Shown: positions 8,519 to 18,200, counted from the stretch's first letter. The stretch is DNA of 43,187 nt from Candidatus Daviesbacteria bacterium (GCA_016187025.1 JACPKM010000001.1:1-43187); one strand, 5' to 3'. Notes: generated by a model from the sequence alone, not told the origin. Numbers and translations are program-made.

Positions 8519-9838
8519 TTATTTAACGTCTTTTAATGAACCTAAAAATTCTAAATTAGAAAGGGTTCTGGAAAGTCTTTCCAAAAATATTTCTGTTCTT
8601 TCATTCTCATTTAAGATTCCCAGCATTCTTCTCATGATGACAATTTGTCTGTAAACTTCTTCTGTAAACAGTAGCTGCTCTTGCCTGGTACTGGAGCTTT
8701 CTATATCTATGGCTGGGTATACCCTTCTTTCAGCAAGCTGTCTTGACAGATGAAGTTCCATATTACCTGTACCTTTGAATTCCTCATAAATTAAATCATC
8801 CATCCTTGAGCCTGTATCAACCAGGGCTGTCCCAATAATGGTTAAAGATCCACCCTCTTCACAGTTCCTGGCTGCACCAAAAAAGTGCTTAGGGGGATAA
8901 AGTGCAACCGGATCAAATCCACCTGATAATGTTCTTCCAGATGGTGGGACGGATAAGTTATATGCCCTCCCGAGTCTGGTTACAGAATCAAGTAATATCA
9001 CTACGTCTTTACCCTGTTCAACTAACCTTTTTGCCCTCTCAAGCGCAATCTCTGCAGCTGTAGTCTGAGCTTCTGCCGGCTCATCGAAGTTTGATGAGAT
9101 TACATCCCCTTTGATAGATCTGGAGATATCAGTAACCTCCTCAGGACGCTCACCCACCAACACTGCCATCAAAATTACATCCGGATGATTTTTAGCAATC
9201 CCTGAGGCAATATCTTTTAAGATAGTTGTTTTACCAGCTTTAGGAGGAGAAACAACCAAACCTCTTTGACCAAAACCAATTGGAGCTACCAAATCTATGA
9301 CTCTTTGAGATAAGGGAGTTTTATCTGTTTCAAGTTTTAAATGTTTGTTAGGATAAATGGCTGTTAAATCTTCAAATTTAACTCTTTTTTTAGGCCTGCC
9401 ATCTGTGCCTATCATTTTATCAGCATCTTCTCCGTTTATTTTATTTACCTGAAGTAAACCAAAGTATCTCTCGTTTTCTTTTGGGGGTCTGGCTGCACCT
9501 TCAACCAAATCACCTGCTCTCAAACCAAATCTTCTGATTTGCGAAGCTGAAATATAGACATCCTTGTCAGAAGGAATATATTTTGGCCTTAAAAACCCAT
9601 GGCCTTCATCCATCACATCTAAAATTCCGTTTACCTGTTCTGTAGCAACATCTCTATCTTGGTAATCTCTGGAATTTTGATAAGTACCTCTTCTGAAACC
9701 TCTTTGGTAACCACTATAACCTTGTGTTTGAGGGTATTCATCAGTCTGATTTGTTGGAGGAGTTGTATCCTCTGGTTGATTCTCTTCTGCTTGTGAGGCT
9801 ATTTGTACCGGTTTAAATGATTTAGTTACACGAGGCAT
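8519..9838 (-). CDS. rho: Transcription termination factor Rho
   Basis: The protein has 439 residues, near the usual length. A low-complexity Gln/Arg-rich N-terminus (about 1-65) replaces part of the helical N domain. Next comes the OB-fold RNA-binding domain (about 68-135, [14 protein letters not shown]) and the RecA-like ATPase: Walker [11 protein letters not shown] at about 196-205, Walker B VVILLDS at about 279-285, and the RTLSGG R/Q-loop region at about 302-307. It is a hexameric RNA helicase that ends untranslated transcripts. The ATG at 9838 is the clear start. The LysM/M23 gene follows 27 bp downstream. Confidence 0.97.
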   Translation of the reverse strand: MPRVTKSFKPVQIASQAEENQPEDTTPPTNQTDEYPQTQGYSGYQRGFRRGTYQNSRDYQDRDVATEQVNGILDVMDEGHGFLRPKYIPSDKDVYISASQIRRFGLRAGDLVEGAARPPKENERYFGLLQVNKINGEDADKMIGTDGRPKKRVKFEDLTAIYPNKHLKLETDKTPLSQRVIDLVAPIGFGQRGLVVSPPKAGKTTILKDIASGIAKNHPDVILMAVLVGERPEEVTDISRSIKGDVISSNFDEPAEAQTTAAEIALERAKRLVEQGKDVVILLDSVTRLGRAYNLSVPPSGRTLSGGFDPVALYPPKHFFGAARNCEEGGSLTIIGTALVDTGSRMDDLIYEEFKGTGNMELHLSRQLAERRVYPAIDIESSSTRQEQLLFTEEVYRQIVIMRRMLGILNENERTEIFLERLSRTLSNLEFLGSLKDVK

Positions 9839-9942
9839 GGTTAGAAAAATTTACAATGTTCAATTTACAATGAATTTTTAAAGGGAATAAAAGTAGGGCA
9901 ACTACAGTCTAAGTAAACCACACTCTCTCATCCTTGTCAATA

Positions 9943-11118
9943 TTACACCTCAAACTGTCTCTTTTCCCAAATATAGTTTGGGTTGCTCCAATTTGCCTTA
10001 AATCCTTTTTTAAATCTTTGCATTCCTGCTCCTACTGGTAAAAATGCTACAGCTGCCCAGAATAGGGCCGGTAAACCGGTTTTTGGCAATTCTTTAGATT
10101 CATAACCTGCAGCAGCCATTACAATTCTTGGTGCAGCAGCTATACAAGTTACAATATTTCTATCAACTCTTCTTGTATATCCCTCTGGACAAACAGCCAC
10201 ATCTGCATATCTTACAGTTGCAGGTTGAGGGTTATTAATTGTTAGGTTTTGCACTGGTCTGTTATCGTTTACTATGTTTACATTACTATTACCAGAATTT
10301 CTGACTTCACTGTTTCCAGAGTTAACCACTGCTGCTACAGCTTGCTGTGGAGCACCTTGAGCAGGCTGAGGCTGAACAGGCTGTTGAATAATTGGCCTGG
10401 TACATCTATCTTTAGGAATCCCTAACTGTCTTGATTGATCTTCACCAGGACAAAATAGGTGACCCTCACATTGTATATTACCCCCGCAAAACTCACCTTC
10501 TCCAGCTTTTCTAACTTCTTGCTGTTGTTGAGGTTGCTGAACTACAAACCCGCACTCAGGTGCATTTGTTCTGGCTATACTGGTTCTTCTTCTTGCTCCA
10601 TTACAGCTGTTTACTTCTACATCCCAAACAGTATGGGTAGCCCAATCACATTCACCGAACTGATCCCTATTCCAGGTACAAGATGGGGCCGGCTGTGAAG
10701 GAGTATCTCCACAAACTCCACCTTGAAAATGAGCATTCCTTATTTGAAACTCTCCTCTACAGTTTTGCCAGACTTCATGAGACCAACCTGCTGCTGTATT
10801 ATCACATTCAGGATATTTAAATTCAAAGTCACAGGAAGGAGTAGGTTGAGTCGTGATTGATGGAGGCTGTGGTTGAGTGGGTTGTGACTCACTACTAGTA
10901 AAAGGCCTTTCTGCTGATTCAAAAAAAGTGGTAGAACTGCCATCTCCACCTGGAGCAGCAGCAAAAGGCCTTTCTTCAGATTCAAAAAATGTTGTGGAAG
11001 ATGCATCCCATTGAGCACCAACTATTTGATTACCTCTATCAAATAGGCCTTGCTGGCCTGCTATCAGCAAAACAATAGATGAGAAGCCAATTAGTAGAAA
11101 CCGGTAGAATTTTTTCAT
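9943..11118 (-). CDS. Exported cysteine-rich protein with LPKTG C-terminal sorting signal
   Basis: I chose the ATG at 11118 (MKKFYRFLLIGFSS), one base after the stop of the upstream gene, which suggests translational coupling; an in-frame ATG at 11148 would overlap that gene. A signal peptide (about residues 1-25) leads to a region with a direct repeat (STTFFESEERPF and STTFFESAERPF). Cys-rich and Gln/Pro-rich stretches follow. The C-terminal tail has LPKTG, a hydrophobic segment and basic residues, the layout of a sortase substrate. No sortase gene lies in the window. The tail resembles that of the protein at 12013-13287 (LPKTGL, then FLP-G-G-(M/L)(Q/K)RF), and both carry a CPEG(Y/T)T stretch, so the two are likely paralogues. 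Confidence 0.7.
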   Translation of the reverse strand: MKKFYRFLLIGFSSIVLLIAGQQGLFDRGNQIVGAQWDASSTTFFESEERPFAAAPGGDGSSTTFFESAERPFTSSESQPTQPQPPSITTQPTPSCDFEFKYPECDNTAAGWSHEVWQNCRGEFQIRNAHFQGGVCGDTPSQPAPSCTWNRDQFGECDWATHTVWDVEVNSCNGARRRTSIARTNAPECGFVVQQPQQQQEVRKAGEGEFCGGNIQCEGHLFCPGEDQSRQLGIPKDRCTRPIIQQPVQPQPAQGAPQQAVAAVVNSGNSEVRNSGNSNVNIVNDNRPVQNLTINNPQPATVRYADVAVCPEGYTRRVDRNIVTCIAAAPRIVMAAAGYESKELPKTGLPALFWAAVAFLPVGAGMQRFKKGFKANWSNPNYIWEKRQFEV

Positions 11119-11119
11119 A

Positions 11120-11893
11120 TTAAGGATTATTCCGGCGGGCAATCTCATTTCTTCTACCTAATAAGAATCCCAGACCTATCATTAGACCGCTTCCCAAAAT
11201 AGCAGCAGGAAGCCACAAAAACTCTTCTTTTTTGCTAACTTCTACCGTTCCATATCCAGGTACTTGTGGAGTGCTTTCAGGCTTTGATGGAATCCGGGTT
11301 GAACTTGCAACAGGAGTTTCTCTTGGTGTACCAGCCTGAGTAGGCCGTGGGGTAGTTGACAGTTGCACAGTTGGAACTGGTTGAGGAGTGCCACTAGGAG
11401 ATGATTGTTTAGGATCCCAAACCATCAACATCTCATCTTTTTGATTGCCACAAGAGATTATTGTACTGGCAGAATCACCATTTTGCAAATCTTGTAGCCT
11501 TATACCTGCCCTTCTTTCACCGGGCAAAGCACTGGCCATCAGTTCTACATAATTTCTGTTTGTTGCAGGATCAATACCTTCTCCTCTCTCATTAGTTGTA
11601 ACTACTTTACTTTCAGGTTTTGCTTCAATTAAAATTCTTCTTCCTGATGCAGGTCCTAAAACTTGGTCTTGGTTGGGTTGAAATTGTGGTCTGCCGTCTG
11701 GCAAAGTTGCACCACCGTTATCTTTATAGTATTGGGCTCTTGGCAAAACTCTAACTCTACACTCTCCACTAGTTTGAGCATTTACTAAACTGGCACTTGC
11801 GAAAGCTAATACAGTAGCTTCTCCTATTGCGGTAGCGGATGTTTTGAAAAAAGTTCTTCTTGAAACTGGCCTGCTTTCAGGGCTGTTATTCAT
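11120..11893 (-). CDS. Tat-signal exported protein with C-terminal membrane anchor
   Basis: The protein has 257 residues. The N-terminus holds a textbook twin-arginine motif (SRRTFFK at 11-17), a hydrophobic stretch and a cleavage-like VNAQ site near residue 39, so it is probably exported folded. The middle is an unrecognised domain of about 120 residues (RVLPRAQYYKDNGGATLPDG). A Ser/Thr/Pro-rich linker follows, then a C-terminal membrane segment (LPAAILGSGLMIGLGFLLG) and basic residues. No LPXTG is present. The gene is followed immediately by the LPKTG gene at 9943-11118, so the two probably share an mRNA. Its function is unknown. Confidence 0.65.
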   Translation of the reverse strand: MNNSPESRPVSRRTFFKTSATAIGEATVLAFASASLVNAQTSGECRVRVLPRAQYYKDNGGATLPDGRPQFQPNQDQVLGPASGRRILIEAKPESKVVTTNERGEGIDPATNRNYVELMASALPGERRAGIRLQDLQNGDSASTIISCGNQKDEMLMVWDPKQSSPSGTPQPVPTVQLSTTPRPTQAGTPRETPVASSTRIPSKPESTPQVPGYGTVEVSKKEEFLWLPAAILGSGLMIGLGFLLGRRNEIARRNNP

Positions 11894-12012
11894 AATTTAT
11901 TGTGCATTATACTATGGGTTCTACACTTTGTCAATAGTTTAGCTAATATAGATTATGAATGACTGAAAACCGAAAATTACAGGATAGGCAAACGGATACT
12001 ATAGAGAATCTA

Positions 12013-13287
<1,275 letters not shown>

Positions 13288-13510
13288 AAGTATTATTCCC
13301 GTAAATATTAGAGGATATTTATTAGAGGAGCACCAAAGAGGGGTAAACGCTCTGTAAGAAATAAAATAGCTAAAAATTCAGATATATAGGGCTTACTTTA
13401 GAAAACAGCTACATATATTAGTACTCTAGGACATTTATCTTTAAGAAGGCTGCCGTTTTTTTGAGCTATTATAGTGTTCAGTTAGCAAAATTTGAGGCTA
13501 TTTTGGGGTA

Positions 13511-13540
13511 TTGACAACAACTTCATTTTTGCTCTATGTT
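13511..13540 (+). promoter_or_regulatory. Sigma-70-type promoter for candidate small RNA
   Basis: TTGACA at 13511-13516, an 18-bp spacer and TATGTT at 13535-13540. Transcription would start near 13547 and run into the hairpin and T-tract that end at 13646. Confidence 0.5.
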
Positions 13541-13546
13541 AGAAAT

Positions 13547-13646
13547 AGAGAACAATCTCTATCTGCTCTTGAGATTGTTTTCGAACTACATTAAAAAAAG
13601 GGGCATTGCTATTCGAGTCCGTCTGCGGTAGTAATGCTCTTTTTTT
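13547..13646 (+). ncRNA. Candidate small RNA ending in an intrinsic terminator
   Basis: A roughly 100-nt transcript is predicted between the promoter at 13511 and a terminator. It holds a 9-bp hairpin (AACAATCTC at 13551-13559 with GAGATTGTT at 13571-13579). A second long hairpin has stem GCATTGCTATT / GGTAGTAATGC, flanked by A7 and T7 tracts that extend the stem. In the plus-strand RNA the irregular stem positions are G-U wobbles; in the minus-strand RNA they would be A-C mismatches, so the plus strand is the likely product. The loop contains GAGTCCGTCTGC, found again in the hairpin at 13740-13784. No known RNA family is recognised. Confidence 0.45.
13593..13646 (+). terminator. Rho-independent terminator of the candidate small RNA
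   Basis: An A-tract, an 11-bp stem with wobble pairs, a 13-nt loop containing GAGTCCGTCTGC (13615-13626) and a run of seven T. Confidence 0.55.
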
Positions 13647-13704
13647 GGATTAGTCATTGCCCTTATTGGGAACTAATCCCTGCCCTAGATTAGCCCCCAA
13701 TAAG
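13647..13704. promoter_or_regulatory. Overlapping inverted repeats with mutually exclusive pairing
   Basis: GGATTAGT (13647-13654) can pair with ACTAATCC (13672-13679). CTTATTGGG (13662-13670) can pair with CCCAATAAG (13696-13704), enclosing a second stem CTAATC/GATTAG (13673-13678 with 13688-13693). The two folds compete for the same ACTAATCC segment, as in attenuators. The function is unknown. Confidence 0.4.
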
Positions 13705-13739
13705 AGTAACCACTTTCCAAAACCTCCGGTCTTTTATCT

Positions 13740-13784
13740 AAAATGAAGGTGTTGAGTCCGTCTGCCTCTCAACACCTTCATTTT
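13740..13784 (-). terminator. Perfect 17-bp hairpin, likely terminator of the small gene at 13783-13932
   Basis: AAAATGAAGGTGTTGAG (13740-13756) pairs perfectly with 13768-13784 around an 11-nt loop. It overlaps the stop codon of the 49-codon gene and ends in an A/T tract in both directions. It shares the 12-mer GAGTCCGTCTGC (13754-13765) with the hairpin at 13593-13646. Confidence 0.55.
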
Positions 13785-13932
13785 AACCTCTAACCATTAA
13801 AATCAACCCTTGGTCTGCTTTACTCATCAACTTCCTTACCTGCTCTTTTATATCAGCTTCCGGCTGGTGTTTTGAAAATACTCTCCTTTTGACTACTGGT
13901 TTTGATGATCTAAATACCCTAAGGTTGAACAT
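13783..13932 (-). CDS. Small 49-residue basic protein, possibly leaderless
   Basis: A short frame reads MFNLRVFRSSKPVVKRRVFS at its start and ends QGLILMVRG before TAA. It is rich in Arg and Lys in the first half and amphipathic in the second. A promoter-like TTGACA (plus-strand TGTCAA near 13963-13968) with a 17-bp spacer to an extended TGCTAGTTT lies so close that transcription would begin at or near the ATG, so a leaderless mRNA is likely. A perfect hairpin starts at the stop codon. Promoter, frame and terminator together make it more convincing than a random short frame. I recognise no family. The Lys/Arg content would suit nucleic-acid binding (inference). Confidence 0.45.
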   Translation of the reverse strand: MFNLRVFRSSKPVVKRRVFSKHQPEADIKEQVRKLMSKADQGLILMVRG

Positions 13933-14131
13933 TACATTAAAACTAGCATACTAAAAACTATTTGTCAAGTATTGTGTAACCTATAGGAAAATACAATATT
14001 AAAAAGATAAGGCCTCTAGTTAATAAAAAGGGGTAGTAACGATTAATTAAGTTGCTACAATAGGCTAATCAGCATACCTCTATTTTGTTGTTAACAATAA
14101 AAATTTAATTGTGGAAAACTAAAAACAGGTG

Positions 14132-14998
14132 TTAACCTAGAGGGGTTCCATAGACTAAATAACTAACTAAGTCTGTATTTAACTCTTGTAATTGATTGCG
14201 CCCAACCCAGTCAACTATGTCAGGGACCTCAGGCAAGGACTGATCTAGACTAATTCCAAACCGGACAGATCTTATAGATGCAGCAGGGACAGGTAAATCT
14301 TCCCCGTCGAAATCCCTTAGTAAAACTTGTGATAAATCCGGACTCACCCCATGTAATGGCCTAAAAAACCTGCCACTTTCCCATCTTTCAGCCACCATAG
14401 GACGACCATTTTGTAAAAACCTTACTAAATACCGTCTAATAAGGGCGGGATTGAAAGTGTCATCAGGGGTAGGATTTGCCACTTGTTTTGCAACTAGTAA
14501 CCCAACCCGGGTTTGAAAATCAACCCTTGCTCCTGCTATAAAATCTATTGATCTTGAAGGTTTAACCTCCCATATACCTGCTAAAGCCAGTTCCTGACAC
14601 CTTCCCATCCAGCCCCGCCTCTCTGGAAAATTATTAAGATCTGAGGTCGTACGGTCCAAATATTCCTCTTTTGCCCTTCCTGGGTAACCAAAAATCTGAT
14701 GTGCTGTGTCATGTTGATCTAGTACCCCACCCTCTTGATATAAAGTAGGAATTCCAGCTCTCCGAGCAACACCAGGATCATGAGGATACCAAAAAGGAGC
14801 AAACCAGAGAGGATATGTCCCGTAGTCGGCACGGACCATCTCTGTTTGAGCTGAAGCGGGAGTTATACTAGCTCCGGCAGCTAAAGCTAAACCCGTTACC
14901 ACGGCACCTCCCCATACTCTAAACACACCTCTGCGTGGCATCCGTGTTTGTCCAAAATCATCAATTCCTCTATCTGGTCCTACGTCTGACTCTATCAT
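14132..14998 (-). CDS. Exported protein with Tat-like signal; distant resemblance to transglutaminase elicitors
   Basis: The protein has 288 residues. A PRRGVFRV motif near residue 20 followed by a hydrophobic stretch and an ASAQ site near 50 looks like a twin-arginine signal; ATGs at 14998 and further in are both possible starts. The mature part contains GWMGRCQELALAGIWEVKP near 110-128, which recalls the W-x-G-x-C-x-x-x-A-x-A pattern around the catalytic Cys of the TGase elicitor family, and a later HGVSPDLSQ stretch could supply the His. This match is weak and is offered only as a lead. The gene stands alone between the small-RNA region and the PIN/TRAM gene. Confidence 0.55.
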   Translation of the reverse strand: MIESDVGPDRGIDDFGQTRMPRRGVFRVWGGAVVTGLALAAGASITPASAQTEMVRADYGTYPLWFAPFWYPHDPGVARRAGIPTLYQEGGVLDQHDTAHQIFGYPGRAKEEYLDRTTSDLNNFPERRGWMGRCQELALAGIWEVKPSRSIDFIAGARVDFQTRVGLLVAKQVANPTPDDTFNPALIRRYLVRFLQNGRPMVAERWESGRFFRPLHGVSPDLSQVLLRDFDGEDLPVPAASIRSVRFGISLDQSLPEVPDIVDWVGRNQLQELNTDLVSYLVYGTPLG

Positions 14999-15047
14999 TT
15001 TTCCTAATTTTAGGGCTGAAACAAAACAGAAGCTATAATTTTTCTAA

Positions 15048-15962
15048 CTATTCAGTAAGTTTCCTGGCAAAAACCATTCTTCCTGCAGGAATCTGGAGGC
15101 TTTTTGTTACTTCAACTTGAACAGTTTTACCAATATTATCTGCAGAATCAGATACAACCACCATTGTGCCATCTTGCAAATACCCTACTCCCTGGTTTTG
15201 ATCTTTCCCGATATGGACAATTTTTATTGAAATTTTTTCTCCCGGGATAGCTATTGTTTTTACTGCATTTGCTAAATCATTCACATTCAAAACTGATACC
15301 CCCGAGATGGATGCAAGCCTGTTTAAATTAAAGTCTGTGGTGATAATCTTACCGCTTAAGCTTTTGGCAAGTTTCAGCAGCTTATCATCAACTTGCTTGG
15401 CAGCAACCTCTTTGTCCCAAATTTCAACCCTTAAACTCTTGAGCTTTTTAAGATCCTCAATCACCTCAAAACCCTTTCTTCCCCTCATCCTCTTTAGCTC
15501 ATCTGAGGAGTCTGCCACCTGCTGCAGCTCTGTTAAAACAAACTGGGGAATTAAAACTAACCCACTTACAAACCCAGCCTTGGCTATATCCAAAATCCTG
15601 GCATCAATTATGGCCGAGGTATCCACAATTAGAGGCTTGGTTATGGCTATTGTTCCGGTTGGTGAGGTGGTAGTACCAAATGAGTAGTTGTTACTAGTTG
15701 GGTTAATCCTGACAAATTGGTTTAAAACTTCTGAGGCAACTCTTGCAACTATTAGATTAAAAGCGTGAAGTGTAAACTTGGTCACACTGGCAGCAATATC
15801 TGAAAAGAGCACAAAACCTACAATCCAGGCCATAACAGTTATAAAGGTTTTGACAACAGTGGGATTTGCTCCCTCAACCGGTGGAACAAGCTCGGAAAAA
15901 ATTACTGCAAAAGTTGCAAAAATTGTCGCCACACTAAGGCGGAGTATCCACTTAATACGCAT
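15048..15962 (-). CDS. PIN/TRAM-domain membrane protein (YacL-like)
   Basis: The protein has 304 residues. Two N-terminal membrane segments (about 7-28 and 38-58) are followed by a PIN nuclease-fold domain at about 110-225, with the opening acidic motif IVDTSAIID and the later KIITTDFNLNR motif. A C-terminal TRAM beta-barrel occupies about 240-300 (GEKISIKIVHIGKDQNQGVG). This is the domain order of Bacillus YacL and its relatives, thought to be RNA-linked membrane proteins of unclear role. Length and layout match the family. The key PIN aspartates are present, so nuclease activity is plausible. Confidence 0.85.
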   Translation of the reverse strand: MRIKWILRLSVATIFATFAVIFSELVPPVEGANPTVVKTFITVMAWIVGFVLFSDIAASVTKFTLHAFNLIVARVASEVLNQFVRINPTSNNYSFGTTTSPTGTIAITKPLIVDTSAIIDARILDIAKAGFVSGLVLIPQFVLTELQQVADSSDELKRMRGRKGFEVIEDLKKLKSLRVEIWDKEVAAKQVDDKLLKLAKSLSGKIITTDFNLNRLASISGVSVLNVNDLANAVKTIAIPGEKISIKIVHIGKDQNQGVGYLQDGTMVVVSDSADNIGKTVQVEVTKSLQIPAGRMVFARKLTE

Positions 15963-16089
15963 GAAATGAATTCCTTTAGCAGATAAAAGATCAAGTTAAA
16001 TAAATATCTGCTGTCCATATTCTCCCACACTCAGTAGTTAAAATACAACTTGCATGCAACAACCTTTTTCCGATGTTTTGAAATAGCTT

Positions 16090-16200
16090 CTAGTAGATTC
16101 TTGTAATAAGTTGGGTAAAAAGAAGTAATCCAAAAATTACTAACACTGCGCCAAACACCGGCTTTGCCCACTGCAGCCAAGGGCCTATCTTGTGGAGCCT
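16090..16200 (-). pseudogene. Remnant of a CcdA/DsbD-type membrane protein C-terminus
   Basis: Thirty-six codons read RLHKIGPWLQWAKPVFGAVL and continue as one hydrophobic segment to TAG. The G-P-W-x-x-x-x-K-x-V-F-G pattern followed by an (I/L/F/G)-rich helix matches the last membrane segment of the cytochrome c biogenesis/thiol transport family CcdA/DsbD. The frame has a stop immediately upstream (16201-16203), no start codon, and no other part of such a gene nearby. It is a decayed fragment. Confidence 0.45.
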
Positions 16201-16398
16201 TTATACGCGTGATCTAAGGTCAAACAGTAAATCCCTGTTTTGCAGTTTTTTTCTGTCTGTAATAGCACACAGCTTGTGGGCAAACATACATTCAGGTGAT
16301 AGTGTAGGAATGGTGATGCCGTAGAAATCCTTATTAATGTATGTGTTAGGATATGCATCTTTTTCCTTTACACTCAGCAAATTTAACCTGTAGTAATT
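16201..16398 (-). pseudogene. Remnant of an AbiEii/AbiGii-type nucleotidyltransferase gene
   Basis: Sixty-five open codons between stops contain KDFYGITIPTLSPECMFAHK, then L-C-A-I-T-D-R-K-K-L-Q-N-R-D-L-L-F-D-L. This matches the (M/I)FAHKLxAxxxRK-x-x-x-RDxxD signature near the C-terminal half of AbiEii-family nucleotidyltransferase toxins. The catalytic GS-x10-D-x-D part is missing, there is no start, and the frame ends early. It is probably the decayed end of a toxin gene of a type IV (AbiE-like) toxin-antitoxin system. Confidence 0.45.
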
Positions 16399-16401
16399 TT
16401 A

Positions 16402-16847
16402 GCTTCAAATCCTAAAACCCGAAGGAATACCCGAATATCAACAAAGTTATCCACATTTTTGGAATTTTGTATATTAGAAGATTTCCTTATTCGCGGAAAA
16501 ACTTTGACTATCCGAAGAAAAACTATGTTTATTCCCCAACCCTATAATAATAAATTATATATGTGTACTAGAATTTAAGTTAATATAAAAGCAAACTTTG
16601 TTAAAAAACCATTTTTTGAAAAACAATATTTTTGTTGATTAATAATATGAACAAGACTTTTACTCTTTCTTAAGATTAAGATTGTTTTAGTAGGCTTTTC
16701 TGTAAAATAGATTTACGATTACCTATTTGTAATCCTTGAATGAAAAACTTATCAAAGGTTATAACTATTAAAATCAGTAGCATTTTGTTATTTTTCGCTA
16801 GAAAAAATTATGAATATAGTGATAAAAACTCTAGCTTGTAGTAACTG
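16402..16847. other. AT-rich gene-free stretch
   Basis: No convincing gene is seen here. The stretch is very AT-rich and contains one perfect DnaA-box sequence TTATCCACA (16447-16455, plus strand). Much of it is probably decayed sequence continuous with the remnants at 16090-16398. Confidence 0.4.
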
Positions 16848-18158
16848 TTATTTTGTTAGCTGTTTAATAGCCTGAGTAAGAATTTTTGTATTATTAAAAG
16901 ATACTACATTACCAAAACCTAGTTTTTTAGCCTCATTGGCTCTTTTTTCTGGATTTCTTACCTCTCTTATCTCACCAAGAAGCCCTACCTCACCCATGAA
17001 CACGGTTTTGGGGTTAATAGTTAAATCTTTAAATGAAGAGGCTATTGCCATACATATACCTAAATCTGCGGCAGGTTCGGTTATTTTTAATCCTCCGGTT
17101 ACATTAACAAAGATATCCTGATCAAAAAGGGGTAATCTTAGACGTTTTTGAAGTACGGCGACCAAAAGCTGTAACCGGTTATTGTCAACCCCTGACCCGG
17201 TTCTTCTGGGAACAGGCAGAGAGGTTTTAGTAACTAATGCTTGTATTTCTACCAAAAGTGGTCTCAACCCTGTCATTACAACCACCACTGCAGAACCTGG
17301 TGCATCTATTTTAGTGTCTAAAAACAACTTAGAAGGATTTTTTACCTCAACCATTCCACCCTCCTCCATTTCAAATATCCCCACCTCATCAGTTGAGCCA
17401 AATCTATTTTTGGTAGCTCTTAATACCCTAAACTGATTGCCTGGATCACCCTCTAGGCTCAATACCACGTCAACCAAATGCTCCAGTGTCCTGGGGCCTG
17501 CAACTGTGCCTTCTTTTGTAACATGACCTACCAAAAAGATAGGAATATGCATCCTTTTTGCTAAACGTTGCAATCTATGGGCAGATTCTCTTACCTGCCC
17601 AACAGAACCTGCCACTGAATCCAAATCCTGGGTTTCTAATGTTTGAATTGAGTCAATTATGACAACTGAGGGTTTGTAATCCTCTATCAACCCAACAATG
17701 GTATCTACATCTGTTTCGTTTAAAACAGAGATATTTGCCTTTTGTTTGATCCTCTCTACTCTTATTTTTATCTGCCTTGCAGACTCTTCTCCTGCAACAT
17801 ACAATGATTTGTTAATATTAAGAGCAAGCTGGGTTAGAAGAGTTGATTTTCCTATTCCTGGATCTCCTGCTACTAAGATTAAAGAGCCATACACAATTCC
17901 TCCTCCTAACACTCTGTTCAGCTCACCTATACCAGAATCTATCCTTTTATAATCCAGCTTGTCAACCTCACTCAAATTAACAATCTCTGCCCTTTTACCA
18001 GCTATACTGCCTCCATCTTGTGCTTTGGCACCCCGACCTACCTGCTCTACCTCCTCGACAAAAGAGTTCCAGCTATCGCATTGGGGACATTTCCCAAGAT
18101 AGGTTGAGGATTTGTAACCACATTGCTGACAAGTGTAAACAGTGGTAAGCTTAGCCAT
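16848..18158 (-). CDS. radA: DNA repair protein RadA
   Basis: I chose the ATG at 18158 (MAKLTTVYTCQQCG) over an upstream in-frame ATG at 18200. A perfect TATAAT (minus strand, 18165-18170) ends 6 bp before it, so the mRNA would be leaderless. The 436 residues show the N-terminal zinc finger (CQQCG...CPQCDSW, about 10-30), the RecA-like ATPase with Walker A GDPGIGKST near 95-103, the RadA-specific KNRFG motif near 252, and a C-terminal Lon-type domain from about 300. It processes recombination intermediates. It follows the S1 gene on the same strand. Confidence 0.95.
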   Translation of the reverse strand: MAKLTTVYTCQQCGYKSSTYLGKCPQCDSWNSFVEEVEQVGRGAKAQDGGSIAGKRAEIVNLSEVDKLDYKRIDSGIGELNRVLGGGIVYGSLILVAGDPGIGKSTLLTQLALNINKSLYVAGEESARQIKIRVERIKQKANISVLNETDVDTIVGLIEDYKPSVVIIDSIQTLETQDLDSVAGSVGQVRESAHRLQRLAKRMHIPIFLVGHVTKEGTVAGPRTLEHLVDVVLSLEGDPGNQFRVLRATKNRFGSTDEVGIFEMEEGGMVEVKNPSKLFLDTKIDAPGSAVVVVMTGLRPLLVEIQALVTKTSLPVPRRTGSGVDNNRLQLLVAVLQKRLRLPLFDQDIFVNVTGGLKITEPAADLGICMAIASSFKDLTINPKTVFMGEVGLLGEIREVRNPEKRANEAKKLGFGNVVSFNNTKILTQAIKQLTK

Positions 18159-18164
18159 AAAGGT

Positions 18165-18170
18165 ATTATA
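18165..18170 (-). promoter_or_regulatory. -10 box of radA (leaderless start)
   Basis: A perfect TATAAT lies 6 bp before the radA ATG, which puts the transcription start at the start codon. No convincing -35 box is seen. Confidence 0.4.
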
Positions 18171-18200
18171 CAGGAAAATTATTTTAGAGATGCGAAGCAT

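Noticed and set aside
13536-13631. A 31-codon frame on the plus strand inside the candidate small RNA
   Set aside because: Its ATG lies within the -10 box of the predicted promoter, upstream of the transcription start, and the frame runs through the terminator hairpin.
15963-16847. Chromosomal replication origin
   Set aside because: Only one perfect DnaA box was found and dnaA or other origin-linked genes are absent.
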